Assembly: GCF_027568395.1 (NCBI RefSeq)
Contig: NZ_JANKZL010000004.1
Coordinates: 417,722-481,721, forward strand
Direction of reading: 5' to 3'
From: Aminobacter sp. HY435
GTDB taxonomy: Bacteria; Pseudomonadota; Alphaproteobacteria; Rhizobiales; Rhizobiaceae
Length of the DNA stretch: 64,000 bases
Below are positions 1 through 8,385 of this stretch, piece after piece. Both the position numbers and the translations under genes were made by a program. Below the pieces are notes generated by a model. It was given only the letters and a program-made list of their open reading frames with translations, had not been told where the DNA came from and did no database searches. Position 1 is the stretch's first letter; every line of letters starts with the position of its first letter.

Positions 1-1
1 C

Positions 2-589
2 ACCCAGTCGCTGGCCGACGACCTCGCTTCGCGCGGCTTCGAAAAGCTGCGGCCATGGACGCGCGGCGTCGACATCAACCACTTCCATCCCGACAAGAAG
101 GTCGAGCTCGACCTCCCGCGTCCGATCTTCCTGTGCGTCGGCCGCATTGCGGTGGAGAAAAACCTGCCTGCCTTCCTCGACCTCGACCTTCCAGGCAGCA
201 AGGTGCTGGTCGGCGACGGGCCGGAGATCGAACGTCTGCGCGCCAGATACCCCAGGGCGCATTTCCTCGGCCGGCGGCCGAGCGACGAGTTGGCCCGGAC
301 CTACGCTTCAGCCGACGTCTTCGTCTTTCCGAGCCGCACCGACACCTTCGGCAACGTCATCATCGAGTCGCTGGCGAGCGGAACCCCGGTCGCGGCCTAT
401 CCGGTGACCGGCCCCGTCGATATCGTCGGCGATGGCGTCGGCGGGGTAGTCTCAGACAACTTGCAGGAAGCGGCGCTGGCGGCGCTCAAGATCGACCGCA
501 GCGAAGCGCGCGAGCGCGCCATGCGCTACACATGGGCGGCCTGCGCCGAGATGTTTCTGGACAATGTGCGGGCGGCCTACGCGACGTGA
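2..589 (+). CDS. Glycosyltransferase, GT4-type, 3' part only
   Basis: This is the C-terminal 195 residues of a retaining GT-B glycosyltransferase; the start lies outside the window and the reading frame is open from base 2. The visible part is the nucleotide-sugar binding domain. It has a GRIAVEKN strand-turn near residue 45, the GDGPEIERL donor loop, and SRTDTFGNVIIESLASG, which fits the family EX7E region although its first acidic position is altered. It resembles MgtA/PimB-type alpha-mannosyltransferases of alphaproteobacteria, which act on lipids at the inner membrane. The precise sugar and acceptor cannot be read from this fragment. The stop codon is at 587-589 and a repeat follows about 50 bases later. 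Confidence 0.85.
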   Translation, partial: TQSLADDLASRGFEKLRPWTRGVDINHFHPDKKVELDLPRPIFLCVGRIAVEKNLPAFLDLDLPGSKVLVGDGPEIERLRARYPRAHFLGRRPSDELARTYASADVFVFPSRTDTFGNVIIESLASGTPVAAYPVTGPVDIVGDGVGGVVSDNLQEAALAALKIDRSEARERAMRYTWAACAEMFLDNVRAAYAT

Positions 590-636
590 TGCCCAGCGCA
601 TCCGCGATTCAAGTCAGGCCGGCCTCACCTGAATCC

Positions 637-740
637 TAGCGCATCGGCCCGAAAATCGGACCGATTTTCGGAAAGCACGATGCGCCAACTCAATAAGTTA
701 GAGCGTCCTTTGTGCGTCCATCCGGACGCACGGCGCTCTA
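637..740 (-). repeat. Structured repeat, family A, copy 1, at the csaA 3' end
   Basis: Read on the minus strand this element starts with TAGAGCGCC and ends with CGATGCGCTA. It folds as two nested double stems. The first has TAGAGCG pairing with CGCTCTA around an inner TGCGTCC/GGACGCA hairpin. The second has GCGCATCG pairing with CGATGCGC around CCGAAAAT/ATTTTCGG. The first three bases in this orientation are the csaA stop codon. A near-identical copy lies at 8213-8317 and a decayed one at 4421-4513. It probably acts as a 3'-end RNA structure. Confidence 0.85.
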
Positions 741-1097
741 GAAAAGGTGGCCGCCGTCCGGCACCTTGCGTTCGATGGCGCCCAGCACGACATCGCCGTC
801 GGCATCCGGAAAGCCGAGCGTCAGCACTTCCGACATGAATGGCCCGATCTGGCGCGGCGGAAAATTGACCACGGCAAAGACCTGGCGGCCGACAAGAGTT
901 TCCGGCGTGTAGTACTTGGTGATCTGGGCCGACGACTTCTTGACGCCGATCGGCGCGCCGAAATCGATCTTCAGCTTGAACGCCGGCTTGCGCGCCTCCG
1001 GAAACGGCTCAACCTCGACAATCGTGCCGACGCGAATGTCAACCTTGTCGAAGTCGGCAAAACTGATCTCGGGCTTGCGCTCGTTCTTCGAACTCAT
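738..1097 (-). CDS. csaA: tRNA-binding protein, CsaA-like
   Basis: This 119-residue protein is almost entirely one tRNA-binding OB-fold domain (the EMAP II/CsaA family). The motif DIRVGTIVEVEPFPEARKPA near residues 17-36 is typical, as is the ending in a short basic and glycine-rich strand. Family members bind tRNA non-specifically or act as export-related chaperones, and the real cellular role is uncertain. The ATG at 1097 was chosen because it matches the family N-terminus; a longer in-frame extension runs into the upstream gene. Eight bases separate it from the YbjN gene, so the two are probably co-transcribed. The TAG stop is part of repeat copy 1. Confidence 0.85.
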   Translation of the reverse strand: MSSKNERKPEISFADFDKVDIRVGTIVEVEPFPEARKPAFKLKIDFGAPIGVKKSSAQITKYYTPETLVGRQVFAVVNFPPRQIGPFMSEVLTLGFPDADGDVVLGAIERKVPDGGHLF

Positions 1098-1105
1098 TGA
1101 AAAAC

Positions 1106-1606
1106 TCAGGCGTTGCCGTGGGTCTCGAACAGCACGCTGGCCAGCGCATCCTTGGCCGTGGTGCCCGACCAGACGACGAACTGGAACGCCTGGAAATAGC
1201 ATTCGCAAGCTTCAAGCGCCGAAGACAGCAGCACTTCGACCTGCTGGCTGGTCGGCTCGACGCCGCCAGCGAGCAGCAGGGACTGGCGGAACATGATCGC
1301 GCCTTCGCTCTCCCACAGGTCGAAATGGCCGAACAGCATCTGCTCGTTGATCATCGACAGCAGCCGCAGCACCTCGAGAGTGCGGTTTTCCGGAACCTTG
1401 ATGTCGAATGCGCAGGCCAGATGCAGGGCCTCGAAATCCTCCATCCAGGAGAACGAGACCTGATATTCGGTCCAGTTGCCGACCACGGAAATCGAAATCT
1501 CGTCGTCACCTGCCCGTTCGAACGACCAGTCGTTGTTGTGAGCCACCTGCTCGATGACATCCACGGGGTGGATTTCACGGGAGAACTCGAGTTCGAGAAG
1601 TTCCAT
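1106..1606 (-). CDS. YbjN domain-containing protein
   Basis: This 166-residue protein fits the YbjN family (a type III secretion chaperone-like alpha/beta fold). It begins MELLELEFSREIHPVDVIEQ and contains a FERAGDDEISISVVGNW strand pair and a hydrophobic C-terminal helix region. YbjN proteins are cytosolic and have been linked to stress, motility and toxin-antitoxin regulation in enterobacteria; the alphaproteobacterial role is not known. The ATG at 1606 is preceded on the minus strand by AGGAAG at good spacing, and a longer in-frame start lacks a matching ribosome site. It is the first gene of a pair with csaA. Confidence 0.85.
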   Translation of the reverse strand: MELLELEFSREIHPVDVIEQVAHNNDWSFERAGDDEISISVVGNWTEYQVSFSWMEDFEALHLACAFDIKVPENRTLEVLRLLSMINEQMLFGHFDLWESEGAIMFRQSLLLAGGVEPTSQQVEVLLSSALEACECYFQAFQFVVWSGTTAKDALASVLFETHGNA

Positions 1607-1923
1607 AAATGCTTCCTGTCGTTCTGGGCGCGCCAACACGCTCCGCGCGGGGGACACACACGACGAACTTTATTCTTGAACTCGGACGACCAGCGCTGCC
1701 GGACTCAATACCCCCCAGCCGGACCGCGCCATCCGGTGCACGACCGTTTTTCGAATCGTGCAGTAAATTCAGTGTATTGATCGTGACTCTCGTGAACAGC
1801 CCAATTTTTCGCACTGCCGCATTCGGGTGTGGAAACAGGCTGCGGCGCAGGCTCATCAAGCGCCGGTAAGCGATTCACGACAAAGCACTTTTTCGTTTGG
1901 CGCTTTGTGGAAAAGTTAACGAA

Positions 1924-2238
1924 TTATTTCTTCGCGCGGGGCTTGGGCGAAGCCGCAGGTGAGGCTGCCTCCGCACCGCCGCCACCAAGCGCTGCAAGCT
2001 GCGCTTCAAGCGCTTCGATGCGGACGGTCAGCGCCTTGTTTTCGGCACGCGCCTTGATCGCCATGTCGCGCACGGCTTCGAACTCTTCGCGCTGCACCAG
2101 TTCGAGCGAATTCATCGCCCGCTCGGCCTGCGAACGGAACGCGGTCTCGACCTCGCGCTTGACGCCCTGGGCGGCGCCGGCGGCATCGGTCATCAGCTTG
2201 GCGAACTCATCCAGGATACGGTTCGGTCCGGTCGTCAT
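1924..2238 (-). CDS. ubiK: Ubiquinone biosynthesis accessory factor UbiK family (BMFP)
   Basis: This 104-residue protein of the BMFP/YqiC family is an accessory factor for aerobic ubiquinone synthesis that binds lipids and helps assemble the Ubi complex. The sequence shows an amphipathic N-terminal helix (MTTGPNRILDEFAKLM), a basic middle, and a C-terminal coiled coil rich in E, R and A. It ends in an alanine/proline/lysine tail (PKPRAKK). The ATG at 2238 has GAGGG upstream on the minus strand. The gene is transcribed away from lgt across a shared region of about 200 bases. The low-complexity tail is usual for rhizobial members. Confidence 0.85.
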   Translation of the reverse strand: MTTGPNRILDEFAKLMTDAAGAAQGVKREVETAFRSQAERAMNSLELVQREEFEAVRDMAIKARAENKALTVRIEALEAQLAALGGGGAEAASPAASPKPRAKK

Positions 2239-2440
2239 GGCAAACCCTCGCATTATCGTTTCGACGTAGTGGGGCAAGACCCGGAATGCAAGTTTATCGT
2301 AGCTTACGATCGGGACCAAACATTGCGACAAAAATGCCTTGGCGCTGGCAATGACTTCTCGGTGAGCGAGGTTTCGCCCGCCTTGACCCTGCCAAGGCGC
2401 TGCCGCATGGTCCGCGCCACCGCTTCGCCCGGAGACCGAA

Positions 2441-3295
2441 TTGACCGAATACCTTGCCTTGCCGCTGGCTGCCCTGGCCTTTCCGAACATCGATCCGGTA
2501 ATCGTCCAGATCGGGCCGCTCGCCATCCACTGGTATGGGCTCGGCTATATCGTCGGCATCCTGTTTGCGTGGTGGTATGCCAAACGCCTGGTGGCGAACC
2601 AGCGGCTCTGGCAGGGCGGCGTGGCGCCGATGAAGCCGGAAGACCTCGACGACTTCATCCTCTGGGCCGCCATCGGCGTCGTCCTTGGCGGACGCGTAGG
2701 TTACATCCTGTTCTACGACCTCGCCCGCTACATAGCCAACCCGCTCGACATCATCGCCGTCTGGCAGGGCGGCATGTCGTTCCATGGCGGCTTCCTCGGC
2801 GTGACGCTCGCCATGATCCTGTTCGCACGCAAGCGCGGCATTCCCGTCTGGTCGCTGATCGACGTCGTGGCGGCGGGCGTGCCCGTCGGCCTGGGACTGG
2901 TGCGCGTCGCGAACTTCATCAACTCGGAACTCTGGGGCCGCGTCACCGACGTGCCGTGGGCGATGGAATTCCCCACAGGCGGGCCTTTCCTGCGCCATCC
3001 GAGCCAGCTCTACGAAGCCTTCCTCGAAGGCCTCGTGCTGTTCCTTGTCTTGCGCTTCCTCACGCACTCCAGGCTGAAACTCAAGACGCCCCGCTTCGTC
3101 GCCGGCGCGTTTGTCTGCGGCTACGGCCTGTCGCGCATCTTCGTCGAATTCTTCCGCGAGCCCGACCAGCAGATCGGCTATCTCGCCGGTGGCTGGCTGA
3201 CCATGGGCATGGTGCTGTCGACCCCGATGGTGCTGGTCGGCATCTGGGCGATGCTGTCTGCCAGGCCGGCGGCCCCCATCGCCAAGCCCGCATGA
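2441..3295 (+). CDS. lgt: Prolipoprotein diacylglyceryl transferase
   Basis: Lgt moves a diacylglyceryl group from phosphatidylglycerol to the lipobox cysteine of prolipoproteins in the inner membrane. The 284-residue product has about seven hydrophobic segments. It carries the Lgt signature [12 protein letters not shown] near residues 86-97, the MSFHGGFLG segment, and the [16 protein letters not shown] loop. The start is a TTG at 2441 with GGAG about seven bases upstream; no in-frame ATG fits the family N-terminus. It overlaps the next gene by four bases (ATGA), so the two are translationally coupled. Lipoprotein substrates are encoded at 6575 and 50199. Confidence 0.95.
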   Translation: MTEYLALPLAALAFPNIDPVIVQIGPLAIHWYGLGYIVGILFAWWYAKRLVANQRLWQGGVAPMKPEDLDDFILWAAIGVVLGGRVGYILFYDLARYIANPLDIIAVWQGGMSFHGGFLGVTLAMILFARKRGIPVWSLIDVVAAGVPVGLGLVRVANFINSELWGRVTDVPWAMEFPTGGPFLRHPSQLYEAFLEGLVLFLVLRFLTHSRLKLKTPRFVAGAFVCGYGLSRIFVEFFREPDQQIGYLAGGWLTMGMVLSTPMVLVGIWAMLSARPAAPIAKPA

Positions 3296-4371
3296 CCAGG
3301 CTGAAGCAGCGGATAGTAAGCCTGATCGACGCCACAGGCCCGATCAGCGTGTCCGAATACATGGCAATCTGCCTGTTCGATCCCGAACACGGCTATTACA
3401 CGACGCGCAATCCCTTCGGCGTGGCGGGCGATTTCACCACCGCCCCGGAGGTCAGCCAGATGTTCGGCGAACTGGTTGCAGTCTGGCTCTTGTCTGCCTG
3501 GCAGGCAGCCGGCTGCCCGGCGGCGCCCGTCCTCGCCGAGATCGGCCCAGGCCGCGGCACCCTGATGAAGGACGTCCTGCGCGTCCTCGCCAGGCTCGAC
3601 CCCGCGCTTACGGCCAATGTGGCACTGATCGAGACCAGTCCTCGCCTGCGCCAGGTGCAGAAGACAACGCTCGGCCAAAGCGCTGTTGAGATCTCATGGC
3701 ACGAGAGCGTCGCCACCTTGCCTCAAGCGCCCTTGTTCATCGTCGGCAATGAACTGTTCGACGCCATTCCGACGCGCCAGTTTGTCAAGGTCGGCGCCGA
3801 CTGGCGCGAACGGTCCATTGGTATCAGCGACGACGGCGCCCTCGCCTTCGTTGCCGGATCGGCCGCCATCGAGTCCGCCCTGCTCCCCGCTGAGGCCGCG
3901 ACAGCACCCGAAGGCGCGATCTTCGAACTGGCCCCGGCGCGCACCGCCACGATGGAGCTGGTCGCGGAACGCATCGCCGCACATGGCGGCGCCGGCCTGT
4001 TCTTCGACTACGGCCATTTGCGCCCCGGCATCGGCGACACGTTGCAGGCTCTGCGCAAGCACCAGTTCGAGGATGTGCTGGCCAGTCCCGGCGAGGCCGA
4101 CCTCACCTCACATGTCGACTTTGCGGCTCTTGCAACGGCTGCAAGGGTTCACGGCCTCGAAGCGCAATTGGCGACACAGGGCGACTTCCTGCTCGCCATG
4201 GGACTGATCGAGCGGGCTGGACGACTGGGCGCCACAGCCGAGGACCAAGGGCGCGAAAAACTGCAATCCGAGGTAGAGCGCCTGGCCGGTCCCGACGCCA
4301 TGGGCGACCTGTTCAAGGTGATCGCCATCGCCCGCCCTGGCACAAAACCTCCCTTTCCGGCAGTCAGTTGA
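3292..4371 (+). CDS. SAM-dependent methyltransferase, MidA/NDUFAF7 family
   Basis: This 359-residue protein belongs to the DUF185/MidA family. The mitochondrial homologue NDUFAF7 methylates an arginine of complex I subunit NDUFS2 during assembly. Visible motifs are [21 protein letters not shown] near the N-terminus, the SAM-binding loop [15 protein letters not shown] around residues 80-95, the post-motif [14 protein letters not shown], and [10 protein letters not shown]. It overlaps lgt by four bases. A bacterial role in NADH dehydrogenase assembly is plausible but inferred from the mitochondrial homologue. The same lgt-midA-pgeF order is common in Hyphomicrobiales. Confidence 0.9.
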   Translation: MTRLKQRIVSLIDATGPISVSEYMAICLFDPEHGYYTTRNPFGVAGDFTTAPEVSQMFGELVAVWLLSAWQAAGCPAAPVLAEIGPGRGTLMKDVLRVLARLDPALTANVALIETSPRLRQVQKTTLGQSAVEISWHESVATLPQAPLFIVGNELFDAIPTRQFVKVGADWRERSIGISDDGALAFVAGSAAIESALLPAEAATAPEGAIFELAPARTATMELVAERIAAHGGAGLFFDYGHLRPGIGDTLQALRKHQFEDVLASPGEADLTSHVDFAALATAARVHGLEAQLATQGDFLLAMGLIERAGRLGATAEDQGREKLQSEVERLAGPDAMGDLFKVIAIARPGTKPPFPAVS

Positions 4372-4420
4372 CAGCAAGCTTGCCCCTGCTCCACTGTCCG
4401 CCCTCGCATCTCGTGCATGG

Positions 4421-4513
4421 CTCTGAAAATCGGCATCGATTTTCGGGAATAGTCATGAACAGATTCAATAACTTATAGCGTCATTTGCGCATCCAACAAG
4501 ACGCGCAGCCCTG
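4421..4513 (-). repeat. Structured repeat, family A, decayed copy
   Basis: This region between the methyltransferase and pgeF aligns with the repeat at 637-740 in the same orientation. It shares the GAAAATCGG/CGATTTTCGG hairpin, a TTCAATAACTTA-like linker, and remnants of the GTGCGTCC arm. Many positions have diverged and the first stem is broken, so it looks like an old copy. It does not touch a stop codon. Confidence 0.6.
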
Positions 4514-4582
4514 TGTGAGGCGAGCCCGGCGACGCCCGGTACAGCCCTTGACGAAAAGGCCGAAGCGAATGACAAGGCGGCA

Positions 4583-5374
4583 ATGCTGAACGACTCGACG
4601 CCGGATCCGGTCCGCTCAAACTCGCTCGCCAGCGCGGAGGCCAATGGCATCCGCCACGGTTTTTTCACCCGCATCGGCGGGGTCTCGGAAGGCATCTACA
4701 AGGGCCTCAACATTGGCGTCGGATCGGACGACGACCAGTCGCTGGTTACCGAGAACCGTCGCCGCGTTGCAAGCTGGATGGGCGTCGCGCCCGACCACCT
4801 GCTCAGCCTCTACCAGGTCCATTCGCCCGACGTGATCGTCGCCACCGGGCCGTTTTCCGGGGCGCGCCCGAAGGCCGACGCCATCGTCACCAATCGGCCG
4901 GGGCTGGCACTCGGCGCATCGTCGGCCGATTGTGGCCCGGTCCTCTTCGCCGACCCTCAGGCGCGCGTCATCGGCGCTGCCCATGCCGGCTGGAAAGGCG
5001 CGTTCACAGGCGTTCTTGAGAACACCGTGGCGGCCATGGAAGGGCTGGGGGCGCAGCGCGAGCGCATCATTGCCGTGCTCGGCCCGTCGATCAGCGCGGC
5101 GAACTATGAAGTCGGCCCCGAATTCGTCGCCCGCTTCACCGACCACGATGCCGACAACGCGCAATACTTCGCCCCCTCGCAAAACCCCGGGCATTCGATG
5201 TTCGACCTCAATCGCTACACGGTGGATCGACTTCGCCGTGCCGGCGTTGCTGCCGGCATGCTCGGCCGCTGCACCTATGCGGAGGAAGACCTGTTCTACT
5301 CCTACCGGCGCACCACGCACCGCAAGGAAGCCGACTACGGACGGCAGATATCGGCAATCGCATTGGAGGACTGA
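4583..5374 (+). CDS. pgeF: Purine nucleoside phosphorylase, YfiH/PgeF (multicopper oxidase-like) family
   Basis: This 263-residue protein of the YfiH/PgeF (LACC1) family has members reported as polyphenol oxidases, as zinc-dependent purine nucleoside phosphorylases or adenosine deaminases, and as peptidoglycan-editing factors in E. coli. Family metal-site residues are visible: QVHSPDV, SSADCGPVLFAD and AHAGWKGAFTGVLENTV, followed by GPSISAANYEVG and the C-terminal YSYRRT. A short non-conserved N-terminal lead precedes the conserved HGFFTRIGGVS motif. The next gene begins four bases after the stop. Confidence 0.9.
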   Translation: MLNDSTPDPVRSNSLASAEANGIRHGFFTRIGGVSEGIYKGLNIGVGSDDDQSLVTENRRRVASWMGVAPDHLLSLYQVHSPDVIVATGPFSGARPKADAIVTNRPGLALGASSADCGPVLFADPQARVIGAAHAGWKGAFTGVLENTVAAMEGLGAQRERIIAVLGPSISAANYEVGPEFVARFTDHDADNAQYFAPSQNPGHSMFDLNRYTVDRLRRAGVAAGMLGRCTYAEEDLFYSYRRTTHRKEADYGRQISAIALED

Positions 5375-5378
5375 CCGC

Positions 5379-6530
5379 ATGGCGCTGCATTTCGAACGAT
5401 CCGAATTCGACGCCCGCCGCGACCGGCTGATGATCGAAATGGCCGAAAAGAAGCTCGACGCCATCGTGCTGTTTGCCCAGGAGAGCATGTACTGGCTCAC
5501 CGGCTTCGACACCTTCGGCTTCTGCTTCTTCCAGGCGCTGGTGATGAAGGCCGACGGCTCGATGACGCTGCTGACGCGGTCGGCCGACCTGCGCCAGGCC
5601 CGCCACACCTCCACCATCGACAACATCGTCGTCTGGACCGACCGCGACGGCGCCAACCCGACGCTCGACCTGCGCAACCTGCTCAACGATCTCGGCATGC
5701 TCGGAATGCGGATCGGCGTCGAATACGACACCCATGGCCTGACCGCCTTCAACGGCCGCCGTCTCGACGAGCAGCTCCAGACCTTTGGCCAGATTGTCGA
5801 CGCCTCGGGCATCGTCGGGCGCCTGCGTCTGTTCAAGAGCCCGGCCGAAATCGAGAAGGCGGAGAAGGCGGCGAGCCTTGCCGACGACGCGCTCGACGCG
5901 GCCCTGCCGCTGATCAAGCAGGGTGGCGACGAGGCCAGGATCCTCGCGGCGATGCAGGGCGCGATCTTTTCAGGCGGTGGCGACTACCCGGCCAACGAGT
6001 TCATCATCGGCTCGGGCGCCGACGCGCTGCTGTGCCGCTACAAGGCCGGGCGCCGCAAGCTCAACAGGAACGACCAGCTGACGCTCGAGTGGGCCGGAGT
6101 GTTCCATCACTACCATGCGCCGATGATGCGCACGGCGCTCACCGGCAAGGTGTCAAAGCGTCACCAGGAACTGTATGACGCCTCGCTCGATGCGCTGCTT
6201 GCTGCCGAAAAGGCGATGACGCCCGGCAACACCTTTGGCGACGTCTTCGACGCGCACGCCCGAACTCTCGAAACACATGGCCTGACCAAGCACCGCCTGA
6301 ACGCGTGCGGCTACTCGGTGGGTGCGCGTTTCACGCCTTCCTGGATGGACATGCCGATGTTCTACCAGGGCAATCCCGAGCCGATCGCACCGAACATGAC
6401 GCTGTTTGCGCACATCATCATCATGGATTCCGAGGCCGAGACCGCAATGACCCTCGGCCGCACATATCTCACCACCGAATCCGCACCGCGGCCGCTTTCG
6501 CGCCATGATCTCGACTTGATCGTGCGGTGA
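5379..6530 (+). CDS. Creatinase-fold (M24) family protein lacking canonical metal ligands
   Basis: This 383-residue protein has a creatinase N-terminal domain (residues ~10-150, with SMYWLTGFDTFGF) and a pita-bread C-terminal domain of peptidase family M24. True aminopeptidases carry a DxG...D pair, a histidine and two glutamates. Here the first pair region reads LEWAGVFHHYHAPMMRT, the histidine position reads GYSVGARF, and the last acidic motifs are not obvious. It may therefore be a metal-independent hydrolase like creatinase or ectoine hydrolase rather than an Xaa-Pro peptidase. A strong GGAGGA lies before the ATG at 5379. It is probably co-transcribed with pgeF, although the substrate is unknown. 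Confidence 0.85.
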   Translation: MALHFERSEFDARRDRLMIEMAEKKLDAIVLFAQESMYWLTGFDTFGFCFFQALVMKADGSMTLLTRSADLRQARHTSTIDNIVVWTDRDGANPTLDLRNLLNDLGMLGMRIGVEYDTHGLTAFNGRRLDEQLQTFGQIVDASGIVGRLRLFKSPAEIEKAEKAASLADDALDAALPLIKQGGDEARILAAMQGAIFSGGGDYPANEFIIGSGADALLCRYKAGRRKLNRNDQLTLEWAGVFHHYHAPMMRTALTGKVSKRHQELYDASLDALLAAEKAMTPGNTFGDVFDAHARTLETHGLTKHRLNACGYSVGARFTPSWMDMPMFYQGNPEPIAPNMTLFAHIIIMDSEAETAMTLGRTYLTTESAPRPLSRHDLDLIVR

Positions 6531-6574
6531 GTGGCGATGTGCGCTGAGGGGCGTTTGGCAGGGAGCAACTGCAG

Positions 6575-7165
6575 ATGAAACGTTGGTTCGGAGCCGCGGC
6601 GACACTATCCGCGCTCGTGGCGCTATCTGCTTGCAACAGCCCAAGGGACGTGCTCGAGCCGTCCACCATCGCGCCAACCGCGCAATCGAACGCGCTTGCC
6701 CAGGCCGAAGGCACCGCAACGACGGTCCCCGCTCCGGCCGCAGCCACGACGGCAACGGTTGCGCCATCGCCGCAGGCCACCGCGATCCTTGGCAAGACGC
6801 GCGTCCAGTTCGCCCCCATCGTCGGTACGCCCGTCGAGTCTGCCACGCCGCTGACCGAACGCCTCGGCGTCAGGGCGCGCGCCCGCGGCATCACACTTGC
6901 CGGCAGCACCGACACGACAGCGCCGGGTGTCATCATGCGTGGCTATTTCTCGGCGCTCACCGAAGGCCCGGATACGACCGTCGTCTACGTATGGGATGTC
7001 TACGATCCGGCCGGCACCCGACTGCACCGCATCAACGGGCAGCAAACGGCCGCTTCGGCCGCAGGCGGTGAAGGATGGCCCGCGGTTTCGCCCTCTACCA
7101 TGCAGTCGATAGCCGACAGCACTATCGATCAGCTCGCCGAGTGGCTGGCTTCGCGTGCGGGATAA
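6575..7165 (+). CDS. Putative lipoprotein, unknown function
   Basis: This 196-residue predicted lipoprotein has a basic N-terminus (MKRW), a hydrophobic stretch, and a lipobox ending LSAC at about residue 20, so it is a likely Lgt substrate. A low-complexity alanine/threonine/proline linker (~residues 25-70) leads to a compact C-terminal domain with RGYFSALTEGPDTTVVYVWDVYD and a final helix DSTIDQLAEWLAS. I recognise no named family. A purine-rich AGGGAG lies upstream of the ATG. It could be transcribed with the preceding creatinase-fold gene, from which it is separated by 44 bases. Confidence 0.75.
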   Translation: MKRWFGAAATLSALVALSACNSPRDVLEPSTIAPTAQSNALAQAEGTATTVPAPAAATTATVAPSPQATAILGKTRVQFAPIVGTPVESATPLTERLGVRARARGITLAGSTDTTAPGVIMRGYFSALTEGPDTTVVYVWDVYDPAGTRLHRINGQQTAASAAGGEGWPAVSPSTMQSIADSTIDQLAEWLASRAG

Positions 7166-7279
7166 GCCGCGACATTCCGTTCCACTAAGTCGGTTTTTTG
7201 GGATTCCATGGCGAGTCCGCTTGCAATACAGCGTAGGGCCGGTAAAAGCCCGCTCATATTTCACTTCCAGGATCGGCGT

Positions 7280-8215
7280 ATGAAACTCTTCGCGGGCAAT
7301 TCCAACCGGGTGCTAGCAGAATCTGTCGCCCGATATCTCAACATTCCCCTCGGCAAAGCCAGCGTCAGGCGCTTTGCCGACCAGGAGATTTTCGTTGAAA
7401 TCCAGGAGAACGTGCGCGGCGAGGATGTGTTCATCCTGCAGTCGACCGCTTTCCCGACCAACGATCACCTGATGGAACTGCTCATCATGATCGATGCCTT
7501 CATGCGTTCGTCGGCGCGGCGCATCACGGCGGTCATCCCCTATTTCGGCTACGCGCGTCAGGATCGCCGCGCTTCGGGCCGCACGCCGATCTCGGCCAAG
7601 CTGGTCGCCAACATGATCGCCCGCGCCGGCGCCAACCGCGTCCTGACGCTCGACCTGCATGCAGGCCAGATCCAGGGCTTCTTCGATATTCCGACCGACA
7701 ACCTGTTTTCGATCCCGGTCATGGCCCGCGACGTCAAGGCCAAGTACAAGCAGCTGAACAACGTCATGGTCGTTTCGCCGGACGTCGGCGGCGTGGTGCG
7801 CGCCCGCGCGTTGGCCAAGCGCATCGATGCCCAGCTCGCCATCGTCGACAAGCGTCGCGAACGCCCAGGTGAATCCGAGGTCATGAACGTCATCGGCGAA
7901 GTGCACGGCAAGGACTGCCTGCTGGTCGACGATATCGTCGATTCCGGCGGCACGCTGTGCAACGCGGCCGATGCGTTGCTCGCCAAGGGCGCAACCAGCG
8001 TCACCGCCTACATCACCCACGGCGTGCTTTCCGGCGGCGCGGTCGCCCGCATCACCGGCTCGCAGTTGCAGGAACTGGTCATCACCGACTCGATCCAGCC
8101 GACCCAGGCGGTGATGGATGCTCACAACATCCGCGTCGTTTCGATCGCCGACCTGATCGGCGAGGCGATCTCGCGCACGGCAACCGAGGAATCGGTGTCG
8201 AGCCTGTTCGACTAG
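7280..8215 (+). CDS. prs: Ribose-phosphate pyrophosphokinase
   Basis: Prs makes PRPP from ribose 5-phosphate and ATP for purine, pyrimidine, histidine and tryptophan synthesis; the apt gene of this window uses PRPP. The 311-residue product is of normal length. It begins [14 protein letters not shown] and carries the ATP-binding region [19 protein letters not shown] near residue 93. It also has the [14 protein letters not shown] loop and the PRPP-binding motif [18 protein letters not shown] near residue 214. The ATG at 7280 was chosen over an upstream in-frame ATG because it matches the universal N-terminus. The TAG stop is the first codon of a structured repeat. Confidence 0.97.
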   Translation: MKLFAGNSNRVLAESVARYLNIPLGKASVRRFADQEIFVEIQENVRGEDVFILQSTAFPTNDHLMELLIMIDAFMRSSARRITAVIPYFGYARQDRRASGRTPISAKLVANMIARAGANRVLTLDLHAGQIQGFFDIPTDNLFSIPVMARDVKAKYKQLNNVMVVSPDVGGVVRARALAKRIDAQLAIVDKRRERPGESEVMNVIGEVHGKDCLLVDDIVDSGGTLCNAADALLAKGATSVTAYITHGVLSGGAVARITGSQLQELVITDSIQPTQAVMDAHNIRVVSIADLIGEAISRTATEESVSSLFD

Positions 8216-8317
8216 AGCGCCGTGCGTCCGAATGGACGCACAAAGGACGCTCTAACGTACTGAGTTGGCGCATCGTGCTTTCCGAAAATTGGGTCCGATT
8301 TTCGGGCCGATGCGCTA
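8213..8317 (+). repeat. Structured repeat, family A, copy 2, at the prs 3' end
   Basis: This is a near-identical copy of 637-740 in the opposite genomic orientation, but with the same polarity relative to the upstream gene. It begins exactly with the TAG stop of prs. Stems: TAGAGCG/CGCTCTA enclosing TGCGTCC/GGACGCA, then GCGCATCG/CGATGCGC enclosing CCGAAAAT/ATTTTCGG. Differences between the copies fall mainly in loops, which suggests the pairing is kept. Confidence 0.9.
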
Positions 8318-8344
8318 GGTCGTCAAGCCTGCTGGCTGAATTTC

Positions 8345-8377
8345 AAAGCCCCGTCCCGCTTTGCGGGGCGGGGCTTT
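8345..8377. terminator. Bidirectional terminator between prs and chrA
   Basis: A 15-base arm at 8345-8359 (AAAGCCCCGTCCCGC) pairs with 8363-8377, with one mismatch and a three-base loop. The A-rich and T-rich ends give a U-tract in either direction. It sits between the convergent prs and chrA genes. Confidence 0.8.
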
Positions 8378-8385
8378 CGTATGGT

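Noticed and set aside
2269..3291. Open frame continuing 5' of the MidA-type methyltransferase
   Set aside because: It overlaps lgt out of frame; the ATGA overlap at 3292 gives the expected MidA start and length.
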